Shown here one piece after another: positions 12,700 through 26,800 of a stretch of DNA of 64,000 nt. The notes under the pieces were generated by a model, which was given only the letters and a program-made list of their open reading frames with translations, was not told the DNA's origin and searched no databases. Within the stretch, counting starts at the first letter, position 1. Each line of letters begins with the position of its first letter. Where the stretch lies: NCBI GenBank assembly GCA_964016885.1, contig OZ024744.1, positions 23,730,798 to 23,794,797 on the forward strand, in the 5' to 3' direction. A program made the position numbers and the translations under genes. Source of the DNA: Eledone cirrhosa. Lineage: Eukaryota; Mollusca; Cephalopoda; Octopoda; Eledonidae.

Positions 12700-15459
12700 A
12701 TCTTAAGAACTTACTCGTCTTATCAACAGTTCAACCTTAAGAACTGACTCGTTTTAACAACAGTTGAATCTTCAAATAAAACTCGTTTTAACAACAGTTG
12801 AATCTTCAAATAAAACTCGTTTTAACAACAGTTGAATATTATGATAAAACTCATTTTAACAACAGTTGATTCTTAAGATAAAACTCGTTTTAACAACAGT
12901 TGAATCTTAAGAACTGACTCGTTTTAACAACAGCTGAATCTTAAGATAAAATTCGTTTTAACAATAGTTGAATGTTAAGAACTGGTTCGTTTTAACAACA
13001 GTTGGATCTTAAGATAAAACTCGTTTTAACAACAGTTGAATCTTAAGAACTGACTCGTTTTAACAACAGTTGAATCTTAAGAACTGACTCGTTTTATCAA
13101 CAGTTCAACCTTAAGAACTGACTCGTTTTAACAACAGTTGAATCTTCAAATAAAACTCGTTTTAACAACAGTTGAATCTTAAGAACTGATTCGTTTTAAC
13201 AACAGCTGAATCTTAAGATAAACTCGTATTAACAACAGTTGAATCGTAAGATAAACCTCGTTTTAACAACATTTGAATCTTAAGAACTAACTCGTTTTAA
13301 CAACAGCTGAATCTTAAGATAAAACTCGTTTTAACAACAGTTGAATCTTAAGAACTGACTCGTTTTATCAACAGTTCAACCTTAAGAACTGACTCGTTTT
13401 AACAACAGTTGAATCTTCAAATAAAACTCGTTTTAACAACAGTTGAATCTTAAGATAAAACTCGTTTTAACAACAGTTGAATCTTAAGATAAAACTCGTT
13501 TTAACAACAGTGGAATCTTAAGAACTGACTCGTTTTAATAACAGTTGAATCTTAAGATAAAACTCGTTTTAACAACAGTTGAATCTTAAGAACTGACTCG
13601 TTTTAACAACAGCTGAATCTTAAGATAAAACTCGTTTTAACAAAAGCTGAATCTTAAGATAAACTCGTTTTAACAACAGTTGAATCTTAAGATAAACCTC
13701 GTTTTAACAACATTTGAATCTTAAGAACTGACTCGTTTTAACAACAGCTGAATCTTAAGATAAAACTCGTTTTAACAACAGTTGAATCTTAAGAACTGAC
13801 TGGTCTTATCAACAGTTCAACCTTAAGAACTGACTCGTTTTAACAACAGTTGAATCTTCAAATAAAACTCGTTTTAACAACAGTTGAATCTTCAAATAAA
13901 ACTCGTTTTAACAACAGTTGAATATTATGATAAAACTCATTTAACAACAGTTGATTCTTAAGATAAAACTCGTTTTAACAACAGTTGAATCTTAAGAACT
14001 GACTCGTTTTAACAACAGCTGAATCTTAAGATAAAACTCGTTTTAACAACAGTTGAATCTTAAGATAAAATTCGTTTTAACAATAGTTGAATGTTAAGAA
14101 CTGGTTCGTTTTAACAACAGATGGATCTTAAGATAAAACTCGTTTTAACAACAGTTGAATCTTAAGAACTGACTCGTTTTAACCACAGTTGAATCTTAAG
14201 AACTGACTCGTTTTATCAACAGTTCAACCTTAAGAACTGAGTCGTTTTAACAACAGTTGAATCTTCAAATAAAACTCGTTTTAACAACAGTTGAATCTTA
14301 AGAACTGATTCGTTTTAACAACAGCTGAATCTTAAGATAAACTCGTATTAACAACAGTTGAATCTTAAGATAAACCTCGTTTTAACAACATTTGAATCTT
14401 AAGAACTGACTCGTTTTAACACAGCTGAATCTTAAGATAAAACTCGTTTTAACAACAGTTGATTCTTAAGAACTGACTCGTTTTATCAACAGTTCAACCT
14501 TAAGAACTGACTCGTTTTAACAACAGTTGAATCTTCAAATAAAACTCGTTTTAACAACAGTTGAATATTATGATGAAACTCATTTTAACAACAGCTGATT
14601 CTTAAGATAAAACTCGTTTTAACAACAGTTGAATCTTAAGAACTGACTCGTTTTAACAACAGCTGAATCTTAAGATAAAACTCGTTTTAACAACAGTTGA
14701 ATCTTAAGATAAAATTCGTTGTAACAATAGTTGAATGTTAAGAACTGGTTCGTTTTAACAACAGTTGGATCTTAAGATAAAACTGGTTTTAACAACAGTT
14801 GAATCTTAAGAACTGACTCGTTTTAACAACAGTTGAATCTTAAGAACTGACTCGTTTTAACAACAGTTGAATCTTAAGATAAAACTCGTTTTAACAACAG
14901 CTGAATCTTAAGATAAAACTCGTTTTAACAACAGTTGAATCTTAAAAACTGACTCATTTTAACAACAGTTGAATCTTAAGAACTGATTCGTTTTAACAAC
15001 AGATGAATCTTAAGATAAAACTCGTTTTAACAACAGTTGAATCTTAAGAACTGACTCGTTTTAACAACAGCTGAATCTTAAGATAAAACTCGTTTTACAA
15101 CAGTTGAATCTTAAGAACTGATTCGTTTTAACAACAGCTGAATCTTAAGATAAACTCGTTTTAACAACAGTTGAATCTTAACATAAACCTCGTTTTAACA
15201 ACATTTGAATCTTAAAAACTGACTCGTTTTAACAACAGCTGAATCTTAAGATAAAACTCGTTTTAACAACAGTTGAATCTTAAGAACTGACTCGTTTTAT
15301 CAACAGTTCAACCTTAAGAACTGACTCGTTTTAACAACAGTTGAATCTTCAAATAAAACTCGTTTTAACAACAGTTGAATATTATGATAAAACTCATTTT
15401 AACAACAGTTGATTCTTAAGATAAAACTCGTTTTAACAACAGTTGAATCTTAAGAACTG
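12700..15459 (+). repeat. Copy of 4.87-7.6 kb; first half of a nested duplication
   Basis: From the ACTTACTCGTCTT marker (12,709) this segment follows 4,871 onward at an offset of 7,838 bp, confirmed at AATGTTAAG (5,133 to 12,971) and GTGGAATC (5,672 to 13,510). The offset drops to 7,804 bp at GATGAAAC (6,768 to 14,572) because one D monomer with CTGCAAAT is missing. Near 15.46 kb the phase jumps back by about 2.5 kb and the segment is repeated. Confidence 0.78.
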
Positions 15460-18400
15460 ACTCGTTTTAACAACAGCTGAATCTTAAGATAAAATTCGTT
15501 TTAACAATAGTTGAATGTTAAGAACTGGTTCGTTTTAACAACAGTTGGATCTTAAGATAAAACTCGTTTTAACAACAGTTGAATCTTAAGAACTGACTCG
15601 TTTTAACAACAGTTGAATCTTAAGAACTGACTCGTTTTATCAACAGTTCAACCTTAAGAACTGACTCGTTTTAACAACAGTTGAATCTTCAAATAAAACT
15701 CGTTTTAACAACAGTTGAATCTTAAGAACTGATTCGTTTTAACAACAGCTGAATCTTAAGATAAACTCGTATTAACAACAGTTGAATCGTAAGATAAACC
15801 TCGTTTTAACAACATTTGAATCTTAAGAACTAACTCGTTTTAACAACAGCTGAATCTTAAGATAAAACTCGTTTTAACAACAGTTGAATCTTAAGAACTG
15901 ACTCGTTTTATCAACAGTTCAACCTTAAGAACTGACTCGTTTTAACAACAGTTGAATCTTCAAATAAAACTCGTTTTAACAACAGTTGAATCTTAAGATA
16001 AAACTCGTTTTAACAACAGTTGAATCTTAAGATAAAACTCGTTTTAACAACAGTGGAATCTTAAGAACTGACTCGTTTTAATAACAGTTGAATCTTAAGA
16101 TAAAACTCGTTTTAACAACAGTTGAATCTTAAGAACTGACTCGTTTTAACAACAGCTGAATCTTAAGATAAAACTCGTTTTAACAAAAGCTGAATCTTAA
16201 GATAAACTCGTTTTAACAACAGTTGAATCTTAAGATAAACCTCGTTTTAACAACATTTGAATCTTAAGAACTGACTCGTTTTAACAACAGCTGAATCTTA
16301 AGATAAAACTCGTTTTAACAACAGTTGAATCTTAAGAACTGACTCGTCTTATCAACAGTTCAACCTTAAGAACTGACTCGTTTTAACAACAGTTGAATCT
16401 TCAAATAAAACTCGTTTTAACAACAGTTGAATCTGCAAATAAAACTCGTTTTAACAACAGTTGAATCTTCAAATAAAACTCGTTTTAACAACAGTTGAAT
16501 ATTATGATAAAACTCATTTAACAACAGTTGATTCTTAAGATAAAACTCGTTTTAACAACAGTTGAATCTTAAGAACTGACTCGTTTTAACAACAGCTGAA
16601 TCTTAAGATAAAACTCGTTTTAACAACAGTTGAATCTTAAGATAAAATTCGTTTTAACAATAGTTGAATGTTAAGAACTGGTTCGTTTTAACAACAGATG
16701 GATCTTAAGATAAAACTCGTTTTAACAACAGTTGAATCTTAAGAACTGACTCGTTTTAACCACAGTTGAATCTTAAGAACTGACTCGTTTTATCAACAGT
16801 TCAACCTTAAGAACTGAGTCGTTTTAACAACAGTTGAATCTTCAAATAAAACTCGTTTTAACAACAGTTGAATCTTAAGAACTGATTCGTTTTAACAACA
16901 GCTGAATCTTAAGATAAACTCGTATTAACAACAGTTGAATCTTAAGATAAACCTCGTTTTAACAACATTTGAATCTTAAGAACTGACTCGTTTTAACACA
17001 GCTGAATCTTAAGATAAAACTCGTTTTAACAACAGTTGATTCTTAAGAACTGACTCGTTTTATCAACAGTTCAACCTTAAGAACTGACTCGTTTTAACAA
17101 CAGTTGAATCTTCAAATAAAACTCGTTTTAACAACAGTTGAATATTATGATGAAACTCATTTTAACAACAGCTGATTCTTAAGATAAAACTCGTTTTAAC
17201 AACAGTTGAATCTTAAGAACTGACTCGTTTTAACAACAGCTGAATCTTAAGATAAAACTCGTTTTAACAACAGTTGAATCTTAAGATAAAATTCGTTGTA
17301 ACAATAGTTGAATGTTAAGAACTGGTTCGTTTTAACAACAGTTGGATCTTAAGATAAAACTGGTTTTAACAACAGTTGAATCTTAAGAACTGACTCGTTT
17401 TAACAACAGTTGAATCTTAAGAACTGACTCGTTTTAACAACAGTTGAATCTTAAGATAAAACTCGTTTTAACAACAGCTGAATCTTAAGATAAAACTCGT
17501 TTTAACAACAGTTGAATCTTAAAAACTGACTCATTTTAACAACAGTTGAATCTTAAGAACTGATTCGTTTTAACAACAGATGAATCTTAAGATAAAACTC
17601 GTTTTAACAACAGTTGAATCTTAAGAACTGACTCGTTTTAACAACAGCTGAATCTTAAGATAAAACTCGTTTTACAACAGTTGAATCTTAAGAACTGATT
17701 CGTTTTAACAACAGCTGAATCTTAAGATAAACTCGTTTTAACAACAGTTGAATCTTAACATAAACCTCGTTTTAACAACATTTGAATCTTAAAAACTGAC
17801 TCGTTTTAACAACAGCTGAATCTTAAGATAAAACTCGTTTTAACAACAGTTGAATCTTAAGAACTGACTCGTTTTATCAACAGTTCAACCTTAAGAACTG
17901 ACTCGTTTTAACAACAGTTGAATCTTCAAATAAAACTCGTTTTAACAACAGTTGAATATTATGATAAAACTCATTTTAACAACAGTTGATTCTTAAGATA
18001 AAACTCGTTTTAACAACAGTTGAATCTTAAGAACTGACTCGTTTTAACAACAGTTGAATCTTAAGAACTAACTCGTTTTATCAACAGTTCAACCTTAAGA
18101 ACTGACTCGTTTTAACAACAGTTGAATCTTCAAATAAAACTCGTTTTAACAACAGTTGAATCTTAAGAACTGACTCGTTTTAACAACAGCTGAATCTTAA
18201 GATAAAACTCGTTTTAACGACAGTTGAATCTTACGAACTGACTCGTTTTATCAACAGTTCAACCTTAAGAACTGACTCATTTTAACAACAGTTGAATCTT
18301 CAAATAAAACTCGTTTTAACAACAGTTGAATCTTAAGAACTGATTCGTTTTAACAACAGCTGAATCTTAAGATAAACTCGTTTTAACAACAGCTGAATCT

Positions 18401-18487
18401 TAAGATAAACCTCGTTTTAACAACATTTGAATCTTAAGAACTGACTCGTTTTAACAACAGCTGCATCTTAAGATAAAACTCGTTTTA
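15460..18487 (+). repeat. Second half of the nested duplication
   Basis: This segment repeats the preceding one. The offset is 2,543 bp at AATGTTAAG (12,971 to 15,514) and 2,577 bp after the extra CTGCAAAT D monomer (GATGAAAC 14,572 to 17,149; TTCGTTGTAAC near 14,721 to 17,298). Rare variants such as CCACAGTTG and TTGTAACAATAG are shared by both halves but not by 4.87-8.1 kb, so the duplication came after those mutations. It ends at the next HOR start, 18,488. Confidence 0.8.
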
Positions 18488-21474
18488 ACAACAGTTGAAT
18501 CCTAAGAACTGACTCGTTTTATCAACAGTTCAACCTGAAGAACTGACTCGTTTTAACAACAGTTGAATCTTCAAATAAAACTCGTTTTAACAACAGTTGA
18601 ATCTTAAGAACTGACTCGTTTTAACAACAGTTGAATCTTAAGATAAAACTCGTTTTAACAACAGCTGAATCTTAAGATAAAACTCGTTTTAACAACAGTT
18701 GAATCTTAAGATAAAACTCGTTTTAACAACAGTTGAATCTTAAGAACTGACTCATTTTAACAACAGTTGAATCTTAAGAACTGATTCGTTTTAACAACAG
18801 TTGAATCTTAAGATAAAACTCGTTTTAACAACAGTTGAATCTTAAGAACTGACTCGTTTTAACAACAGCTGAATCTTAAGATAAAACTCGTTTTACAACA
18901 GTTGAATCTTAAGAACTGACTCGTTTTATAAACAGTTCAACCTTAAGAACTGACTCGTTTTAACAACAGTTGAATCTTCAAATAAAACTCGTTTTAACAA
19001 CAGTTGAATCTTCAAATAAAACTCGTTTTAACAACAGTTGAATCTTCAAATAAAACTCGTTTTAACAACAGTTGAATCTTAAGAACTGATTCGTTTTAAC
19101 AACAGCTGAATCGTAAGATAAACTCGTTTTAACAACAGTTGAATCTTAAGATAAACCTCGTTTTAACAACATTTGAATCTTAAGAACTGACTCGTTTTAA
19201 CAACAGCTGAATCTTAAGATAAAACTCGTTTTAACAACAGTTGAATCTTAAGAACTTACTCGTCTTATCAACAGTTCAACCTTAAGAACTGACTCGTTTT
19301 AACAACAGTTGAATCTTCAAATAAAACTCGTTTTAACAACAGTTGAATCTTCAAATAAAACTCGTTTTAACAACAGTTGAATATTATGATAAAACTCATT
19401 TTAACAACAGTTGATTCTTAAGATAAAACTCGTTTTAACAACAGTTGAATCTTAAGAACTGACTCGTTTTAACAACAGCTGAATCTTAAGATAAAATTCG
19501 TTTTAACAATAGTTGAATGTTAAGAACTGGTTCGTTTTAACAACAGTTGGATCTTAAGATAAAACTCGTTTTAACAACAGTTGAATCTTAAGAACTGACT
19601 CGTTTTAACAACAGTTGAATCTTAAGAACTGACTCGTTTTATCAACAGTTCAACCTTAAGAACTGACTCGTTTTAACAACAGTTGAATCTTCAAATAAAA
19701 CTCGTTTTAACAACAGTTGAATCTTAAGAACTGATTCGTTTTAACAACAGCTGAATCTTAAGATAAACTCGTATTAACAACAGTTGAATCGTAAGATAAA
19801 CCTCGTTTTAACAACATTTGAATCTTAAGAACTAATTCGTTTTAACAACAGCTGAATCTTAAGATAAAACTCGTTTTAACAACAGTTGAATCTTAAGAAC
19901 TGACTCGTTTTATCAACAGTTCAACCTTAAGAACTGACTCGTTTTAACAACAGTTGAATCTTCAAATAAAACTCGTTTTAACAACAGTTGAATCTTCAAA
20001 TAAAACTCGTTTTAACAACAGTTGAATATTATGATAAAACTCATTTTAACAACAGCTGATTCTTAAGATAAAACTCGTTTTAACAACAGTTGAATCTTAA
20101 GAACTGACTCGTTTTAACAACAGATGAATCTTAAGATAAAACTCGTTTTACCAACAGTTGAATCTTAAGATAAAATTCGTTTTAACGATAGTTGAATGTT
20201 AAGAACTGGTTCGTTTTAACAACAGTTGGATCTTAAGATAAAACTCGTTTTAACAACAGCTGAATCTTAAGAACTGACTCGTTTTAACAACAGTTGAATC
20301 TTAAGAACTGACTCGTTTTAACAACAGTTGAATCTTAAGATAAAACTCGTTTTAACAACAGCTGAATCTTAAGATAAAACTCGTTTTAACAACAGTTGAA
20401 TCTTAAGAACTGACTCATTTTAACAACAGTTGAATCTTAAGAACTGATTCGTTTTAACAACAGATGAATCTTAAGATAAAACTCGTTTTAACAACAGTTG
20501 AATCTTAAGAACTGACTCGTTTTAACAACAGCTGAATCTTAAGATAAAACTCGTTTTACAACAGTTGAATCTTAAGAACTGATTCGTTTTAACAAAAGCT
20601 GAATCTTAACATAAAACTCGTTTTAACAACAGTTGAATCTTAAGAACTGACTCGTTTTATCAACAGTTCAACCTTAAGAACTGACTCGTTTTAACAACAG
20701 TTGAATCTTCAAATAAAACTCGTTTTAACAACAGTTGAATCTTCAAATAAAACTCGTTTTAACAACAGTTGAATATTATGATAAAACTCATTTTAACAAC
20801 AGTTGATTCTTAATATAAAACTCGTTTTAACAACAGTTGAATCTTAAGAACTGACTCGTTTTAACAACAGTTGAATCTTAAGAACTAACTCGTTTTATCA
20901 ACAGTTCAACCTTAAGAACTGACTCGTTTTAACAACAGTTGAATCTTCAAATAAAACTCGTTTTAACAACAGTTGAATCTTAAGAACTCACTCGTTTTAA
21001 CAACAGTTGAATCTTAAGATAAAACCCGTTTTAACAACAGTTGAATCTTAAGATAAAACTCGTTTTAACAACAGTGGAATCTTAAGAACTGACTCGTTTT
21101 AATAACAGTTGAATCTTAAGATAAAACTCGTTTTAACAACAGTTGAATCTTAAGAACTGACTCGTTTTAACAACAGCTGAATCTTAAGATAAAACTCGTT
21201 TTAACGACAGTTGAATCTTAAGAACTGACTCGTTTTATCAACAGTTCAACCTTAAGATCTGACTCATTTTAACAACAGTTGAATCTTCAAATAAAACTCG
21301 TTTTAACGACAGTTGTATCTTAAGAACTGATTCGTTTTAACAACAGCTGAATCTTAAGATAAACTCGTTTTAACAACAGTTGAATCTTAAGATAAACCTC
21401 GTTTTAACAACATTTGAATCTTAAGAACTGACTCGTTTTAACAACAGCTGCATCTTAAGATAAAACTCGTTTTA
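18488..21474 (+). repeat. Domain I higher-order repeat, copy of 8.1-11.06 kb
   Basis: This 2,987-bp copy starts at a GAATCCTAAG marker and follows 8,107-11,058 closely. It keeps the C monomer (TTTATAAACAGTTC) near 18.93 kb that the earlier copy lost. Its second part, from about 19.73 kb, is also the start of the recent 4,141-bp tandem duplication. Confidence 0.8.
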
Positions 21475-23871
21475 ACAACAGATGAATCCTAAGAACTGAC
21501 TCGTTTTATCAACAGTTCAACCTGAAGAACTGACTCGTTTTAACAACAGTTGAATCTTCAAATAAAACTCGTTTTAACAACAGTTGAATCTTAAGAACTG
21601 ACTCGTTTTAACAACAGTTGAATCTTAAGATAAAACTCGTTTTAACAACAGCTGAATCTTAAGATAAAACTCGTTTTAACAACAGTTGAATCTTAAGATA
21701 AAACTCGTTTTAACAACAGTTGAATCTTAAGAACTGACTCATTTTAACAACAGTTGAATCTTAAGAACTGACTCGTTTTAACAACAGCTGAATCTTAAGA
21801 TAAAACTCGTTTTAACAACAGTTGAATCTTAAGAACTGACTCGTCTTATCAACAGTTCAACCTTAAGAACTGACTCGTTTTAACAACAGTTGAATCTTCA
21901 AATAAAACTCGTTTTAACAACAGTTGAATCTTCAAATAAAACTCGTTTTAACAACAGCTGAATATTATGATAAAACTCATTTTAACAACAGTTGATTCTT
22001 AAGATACAACTCGTTCTAACAACAGTTGAATCTTAAGAACTGACTCGTTTTAACAACAGCTGAATCTTAAGATAAAACTCGTTTTAACAACAGTTGAATC
22101 TTAAGATAAAATTCGTTTTAACAATAGTTGAATGTTAAGAACTGGTTCGTTTTAACAACAATTTGATCTTAAGATAAAACTCGTTTTAACAACTGTTGAA
22201 TCTTAAGAACTGACTCGTTTTAACAACAGTTGAATCTTAAGAACTGACTCGTTTTATCAACAGTTCAACCTTAAGAACTGACTCGTTTTAACAACAGTTG
22301 AATCTTCAAATAAAACTCGTTTTAACAACAGTTGAATCTTAAGAACTGATTCGTTTTAACAACAGCTGAATCTTAAGATAAACTCGTTTTAACAACAGTT
22401 GAATCTTAAGATAAACCTCGTTTTAACAACATTTGAATCTTAAGAACTGACTCGTTTTAACAACAGCTGAATCTTAAGATAAAACTCGTTTTAACAACAG
22501 TTGAATCTTAAGAACTGACTCGTTTTATCAACAGTTCAACCTTAAGAACTGACTCGTTTTAACAACAGTTGAATCTTCAAATAAAACTCGTTTTAACAAC
22601 AGTTGAATCTTCAAATAAAACTCGTTTTAACAACAGTTGAATATTATGATAAAACTCATTTTAACAACAGCTGATTCTTAAGATAAAACTCGTTTTAACA
22701 ACAGTTGAATCTTAAGAACGTACTCGTTTTAACAACAGCTGAATCTTAAGATAAAACTCGTTTTAACAACAGTTGAATCTTAAGATAAAATTCGTTTTAA
22801 CAACAGCTGAATCTTAAGATAAAACTCGTTTTACAACAGTTGAATCTTAAGAACTGACTCGTTTTAATAACAGTTGAATCTTAAGTACTGACTCGTTTTA
22901 TCAACAGTTCAACCTTACGAACTGACTCATTTTAACAACAGTTGAATCTTCAAATAAAACTCGTTTTAACAGCAGTTGAATCTTCAAATAAAACTCGTTT
23001 TAACAACAGTTGAATCTTCAAATAAAACTCGTTTTAACAACAGTTGAATATTATGATAAAACTCATTTTAACAACAGTTGATTCTTAAGATAAAACTCGT
23101 TTTAACAACAGTTGAATCTTAAGAACTGACTCGTTTTAACAACAGTTGAATCTTAAGAACTGACTCGTTTTATCAACAGTTCAACCTTAAGAACTGACTC
23201 GTTTTAACAACAGTTGAATCTTCAAATAAAACTCGTTTTAACAACAGTTGAATCTTAAGAACTGATTCGTTTTAACAACAGCTGAATCTTAAGATAAACT
23301 CGTTTTAACAACAGTTGAATCTTAAGAACTGACTCATTTTAACAACAGTTGAATCTTCAAATAAAACTCGTTTTAACAACAGTTGAATCTTAAGAACTGA
23401 TTCGTTTTAACAACAGCTGAATCTTAAGATAAACTCGTTTTAACAACAGTTGAATCTTAAGAACTGACTCGTTTTATCAACAGTTCAACCTTAATAACTG
23501 ACTCGTTTTAACTACAGTTGAATCTTCAAATTAAACTCGTTTTAACAACAGTTGAATCATCAGAACTGATTCGTTTTAACAACAGTTGAATCTTAAGATA
23601 AAACTCGTTTTAACAACAGTTGAATCTTAAGAACTGACTCGTTTTAATAACAGTTGAATCTTAAGATAAAACTCGTTTTAACAACAGTTGAATCTTAAGA
23701 ACTGACTCGTTTTAACAACAGCTGAATCTTAAGATAAAACTCGTTTTAACGACAGTTGAATATTAAGAACTGACTCGTTTTATCAACAGTTCAACCTTAA
23801 GAACTGACTCATTTTAACAACAGTTGAATCTTCAAATAAAACTCGTTTTAACAACAGTTGAATCTTAAGAA
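19731..23871 (+). repeat. 4,141-bp tandem duplication, first copy
   Basis: This block is followed directly by a near-identical copy. Three well-separated rare markers are all displaced by exactly 4,141 bp: ACTAATTCG (19,831 to 23,972), GATGAATCC (HOR start, GAATCC at 21,484 to 25,625) and TTAATAACTG (23,491 to 27,632), so no net indel separates the copies. The length fits about 122 monomers with several 33-bp units. The left edge lies between about 19.67 and 19.74 kb, where CTCG versus CTCA distinguishes the flanks. Confidence 0.88.
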
Positions 23872-26800
23872 CTGATTCGTTTTAACAACAGCTGAATCTT
23901 AAGATAAACTCGTATTAACAACAGTTGAATCGTAAGATAAACCTCGTTTTAACAACATTTGAATCTTAAGAACTAATTCGTTTTAACAACAGCTGAATCT
24001 TAAGATAAAACTCGTTTTAACAACAGTTGAATCTTAAGAACTGACTCGTTTTATCAACAGTTCAACCTTAAGAACTGACTCGTTTTAACAACAGTTGAAT
24101 CTTCAAATAAAACTCGTTTTAACAACAGTTGAATCTTCAAATAAAACTCGTTTTAACAACAGTTGAATATTATGATAAAACTCATTTTAACAACAGCTGA
24201 TTCTTAAGATAAAACTCGTTTTAACAACAGTTGAATCTTAAGAACTGACTCGTTTTAACAACAGATGAATCTTAAGATAAAACTCGTTTTACCAACAGTT
24301 GAATCTTAAGATAAAATTCGTTTTAACGATAGTTGAATGTTAAGAACTGGTTCGTTTTAACAACAGTTGGATCTTAAGATAAAACTCGTTTTAACAACAG
24401 CTGAATCTTAAGAACTGACTCGTTTTAACAACAGTTGAATCTTAAGAACTGACTCGTTTTAACAACAGTTGAATCTTAAGATAAAACTCGTTTTAACAAC
24501 AGCTGAATCTTAAGATAAAACTCGTTTTAACAACAGTTGAATCTTAAGAACTGACTCATTTTAACAACAGTTGAATCTTAAGAACTGATTCGTTTTAACA
24601 ACAGATGAATCTTAAGATAAAACTCGTTTTAACAACAGTTGAATCTTAAGAACTGACTCGTTTTAACAACAGCTGAATCTTAAGATAAAACTCGTTTTAC
24701 AACAGTTGAATCTTAAGAACTGATTCGTTTTAACAAAAGCTGAATCTTAACATAAAACTCGTTTTAACAACAGTTGAATCTTAAGAACTGACTCGTTTTA
24801 TCAACAGTTCAACCTTAAGAACTGACTCGTTTTAACAACAGTTGAATCTTCAAATAAAACTCGTTTTAACAACAGTTGAATCTTCAAATAAAACTCGTTT
24901 TAACAACAGTTGAATATTATGATAAAACTCATTTTAACAACAGTTGATTCTTAATATAAAACTCGTTTTAACAACAGTTGAATCTTAAGAACTGACTCGT
25001 TTTAACAACAGTTGAATCTTAAGAACTAACTCGTTTTATCAACAGTTCAACCTTAAGAACTGACTCGTTTTAACAACAGTTGAATCTTCAAATAAAACTC
25101 GTTTTAACAACAGTTGAATCTTAAGAACTCACTCGTTTTAACAACAGTTGAATCTTAAGATAAAACCCGTTTTAACAACAGTTGAATCTTAAGATAAAAC
25201 TCGTTTTAACAACAGTGGAATCTTAAGAACTGACTCGTTTTAATAACAGTTGAATCTTAAGATAAAACTCGTTTTAACAACAGTTGAATCTTAAGAACTG
25301 ACTCGTTTTAACAACAGCTGAATCTTAAGATAAAACTCGTTTTAACGACAGTTGAATCTTAAGAACTGACTCGTTTTATCAACAGTTCAACCTTAAGATC
25401 TGACTCATTTTAACAACAGTTGAATCTTCAAATAAAACTCGTTTTAACGACAGTTGTATCTTAAGAACTGATTCGTTTTAACAACAGCTGAATCTTAAGA
25501 TAAACTCGTTTTAACAACAGTTGAATCTTAAGATAAACCTCGTTTTAACAACATTTGAATCTTAAGAACTGACTCGTTTTAACAACAGCTGCATCTTAAG
25601 ATAAAACTCGTTTTAACAACAGATGAATCCTAAGAACTGACTCGTTTTATCAACAGTTCAACCTGAAGAACTGACTCGTTTTAACAACAGTTGAATCTTC
25701 AAATAAAACTCGTTTTAACAACAGTTGAATCTTAAGAACTGAATCGTTTTAACAACAGTTGAATCTTAAGATAAAACTCGTTTTAACAACAGCTGAATCT
25801 TAAGATAAAACTCGTTTTAACAACAGTTGAATCTTAAGATAAAACTCGTTTTAACAACAGTTGAATCTTAAGAACTGACTCATTTTAACAACAGTTGAAT
25901 CTTAAGAACTGACTCGTTTTAACAACAGCTGAATCTTAAGATAAAACTCGTTTTAACAACAGTTGAATCTTAAGAACTGACTCGTCTTATCAACAGTTCA
26001 ACCTTAAGAACTGACTCGTTTTAACAACAGTTGAATCTTCAAATAAAACTCGTTTTAACAACAGTTGAATCTTCAAATAAAACTCGTTTTAACAACAGCT
26101 GAATATTATGATAAAACTCATTTTAACAACAGTTGATTCTTAAGATACAACTCGTTCTAACAACAGTTGAATCTTAAGAACTGACTCGTTTTAACAACAG
26201 CTGAATCTTAAGATAAAACTCGTTTTAACAACAGTTGAATCTTAAGATAAAATTCGTTTTAACAATAGTTGAATGTTAAGAACTGGTTCGTTTTAACAAC
26301 AATTTGATCTTAAGATAAAACTCGTTTTAACAACTGTTGAATCTTAAGAACTGACTCGTTTTAACAACAGTTGAATCTTAAGAACTGACTCGTTTTATCA
26401 ACAGTTCAACCTTAAGAACTGACTCGTTTTAACAACAGTTGAATCTTCAAATAAAACTCGTTTTAACAACAGTTGAATCTTAAGAACTGATTCGTTTTAA
26501 CAACAGCTGAATCTTAAGATAAACTCGTTTTAACAACAGTTGAATCTTAAGATAAACCTCGTTTTAACAACATTTGAATCTTAAGAACTGACTCGTTTTA
26601 ACAACAGCTGAATCTTAAGATAAAACTCGTTTTAACAACAGTTGAATCTTAAGAACTGACTCGTTTTATCAACAGTTCAACCTTAAGAACTGACTCGTTT
26701 TAACAACAGTTGAATCTTCAAATAAAACTCGTTTTAACAACAGTTGAATCTTCAAATAAAACTCGTTTTAACAACAGTTGAATATTATGATAAAACTCAT

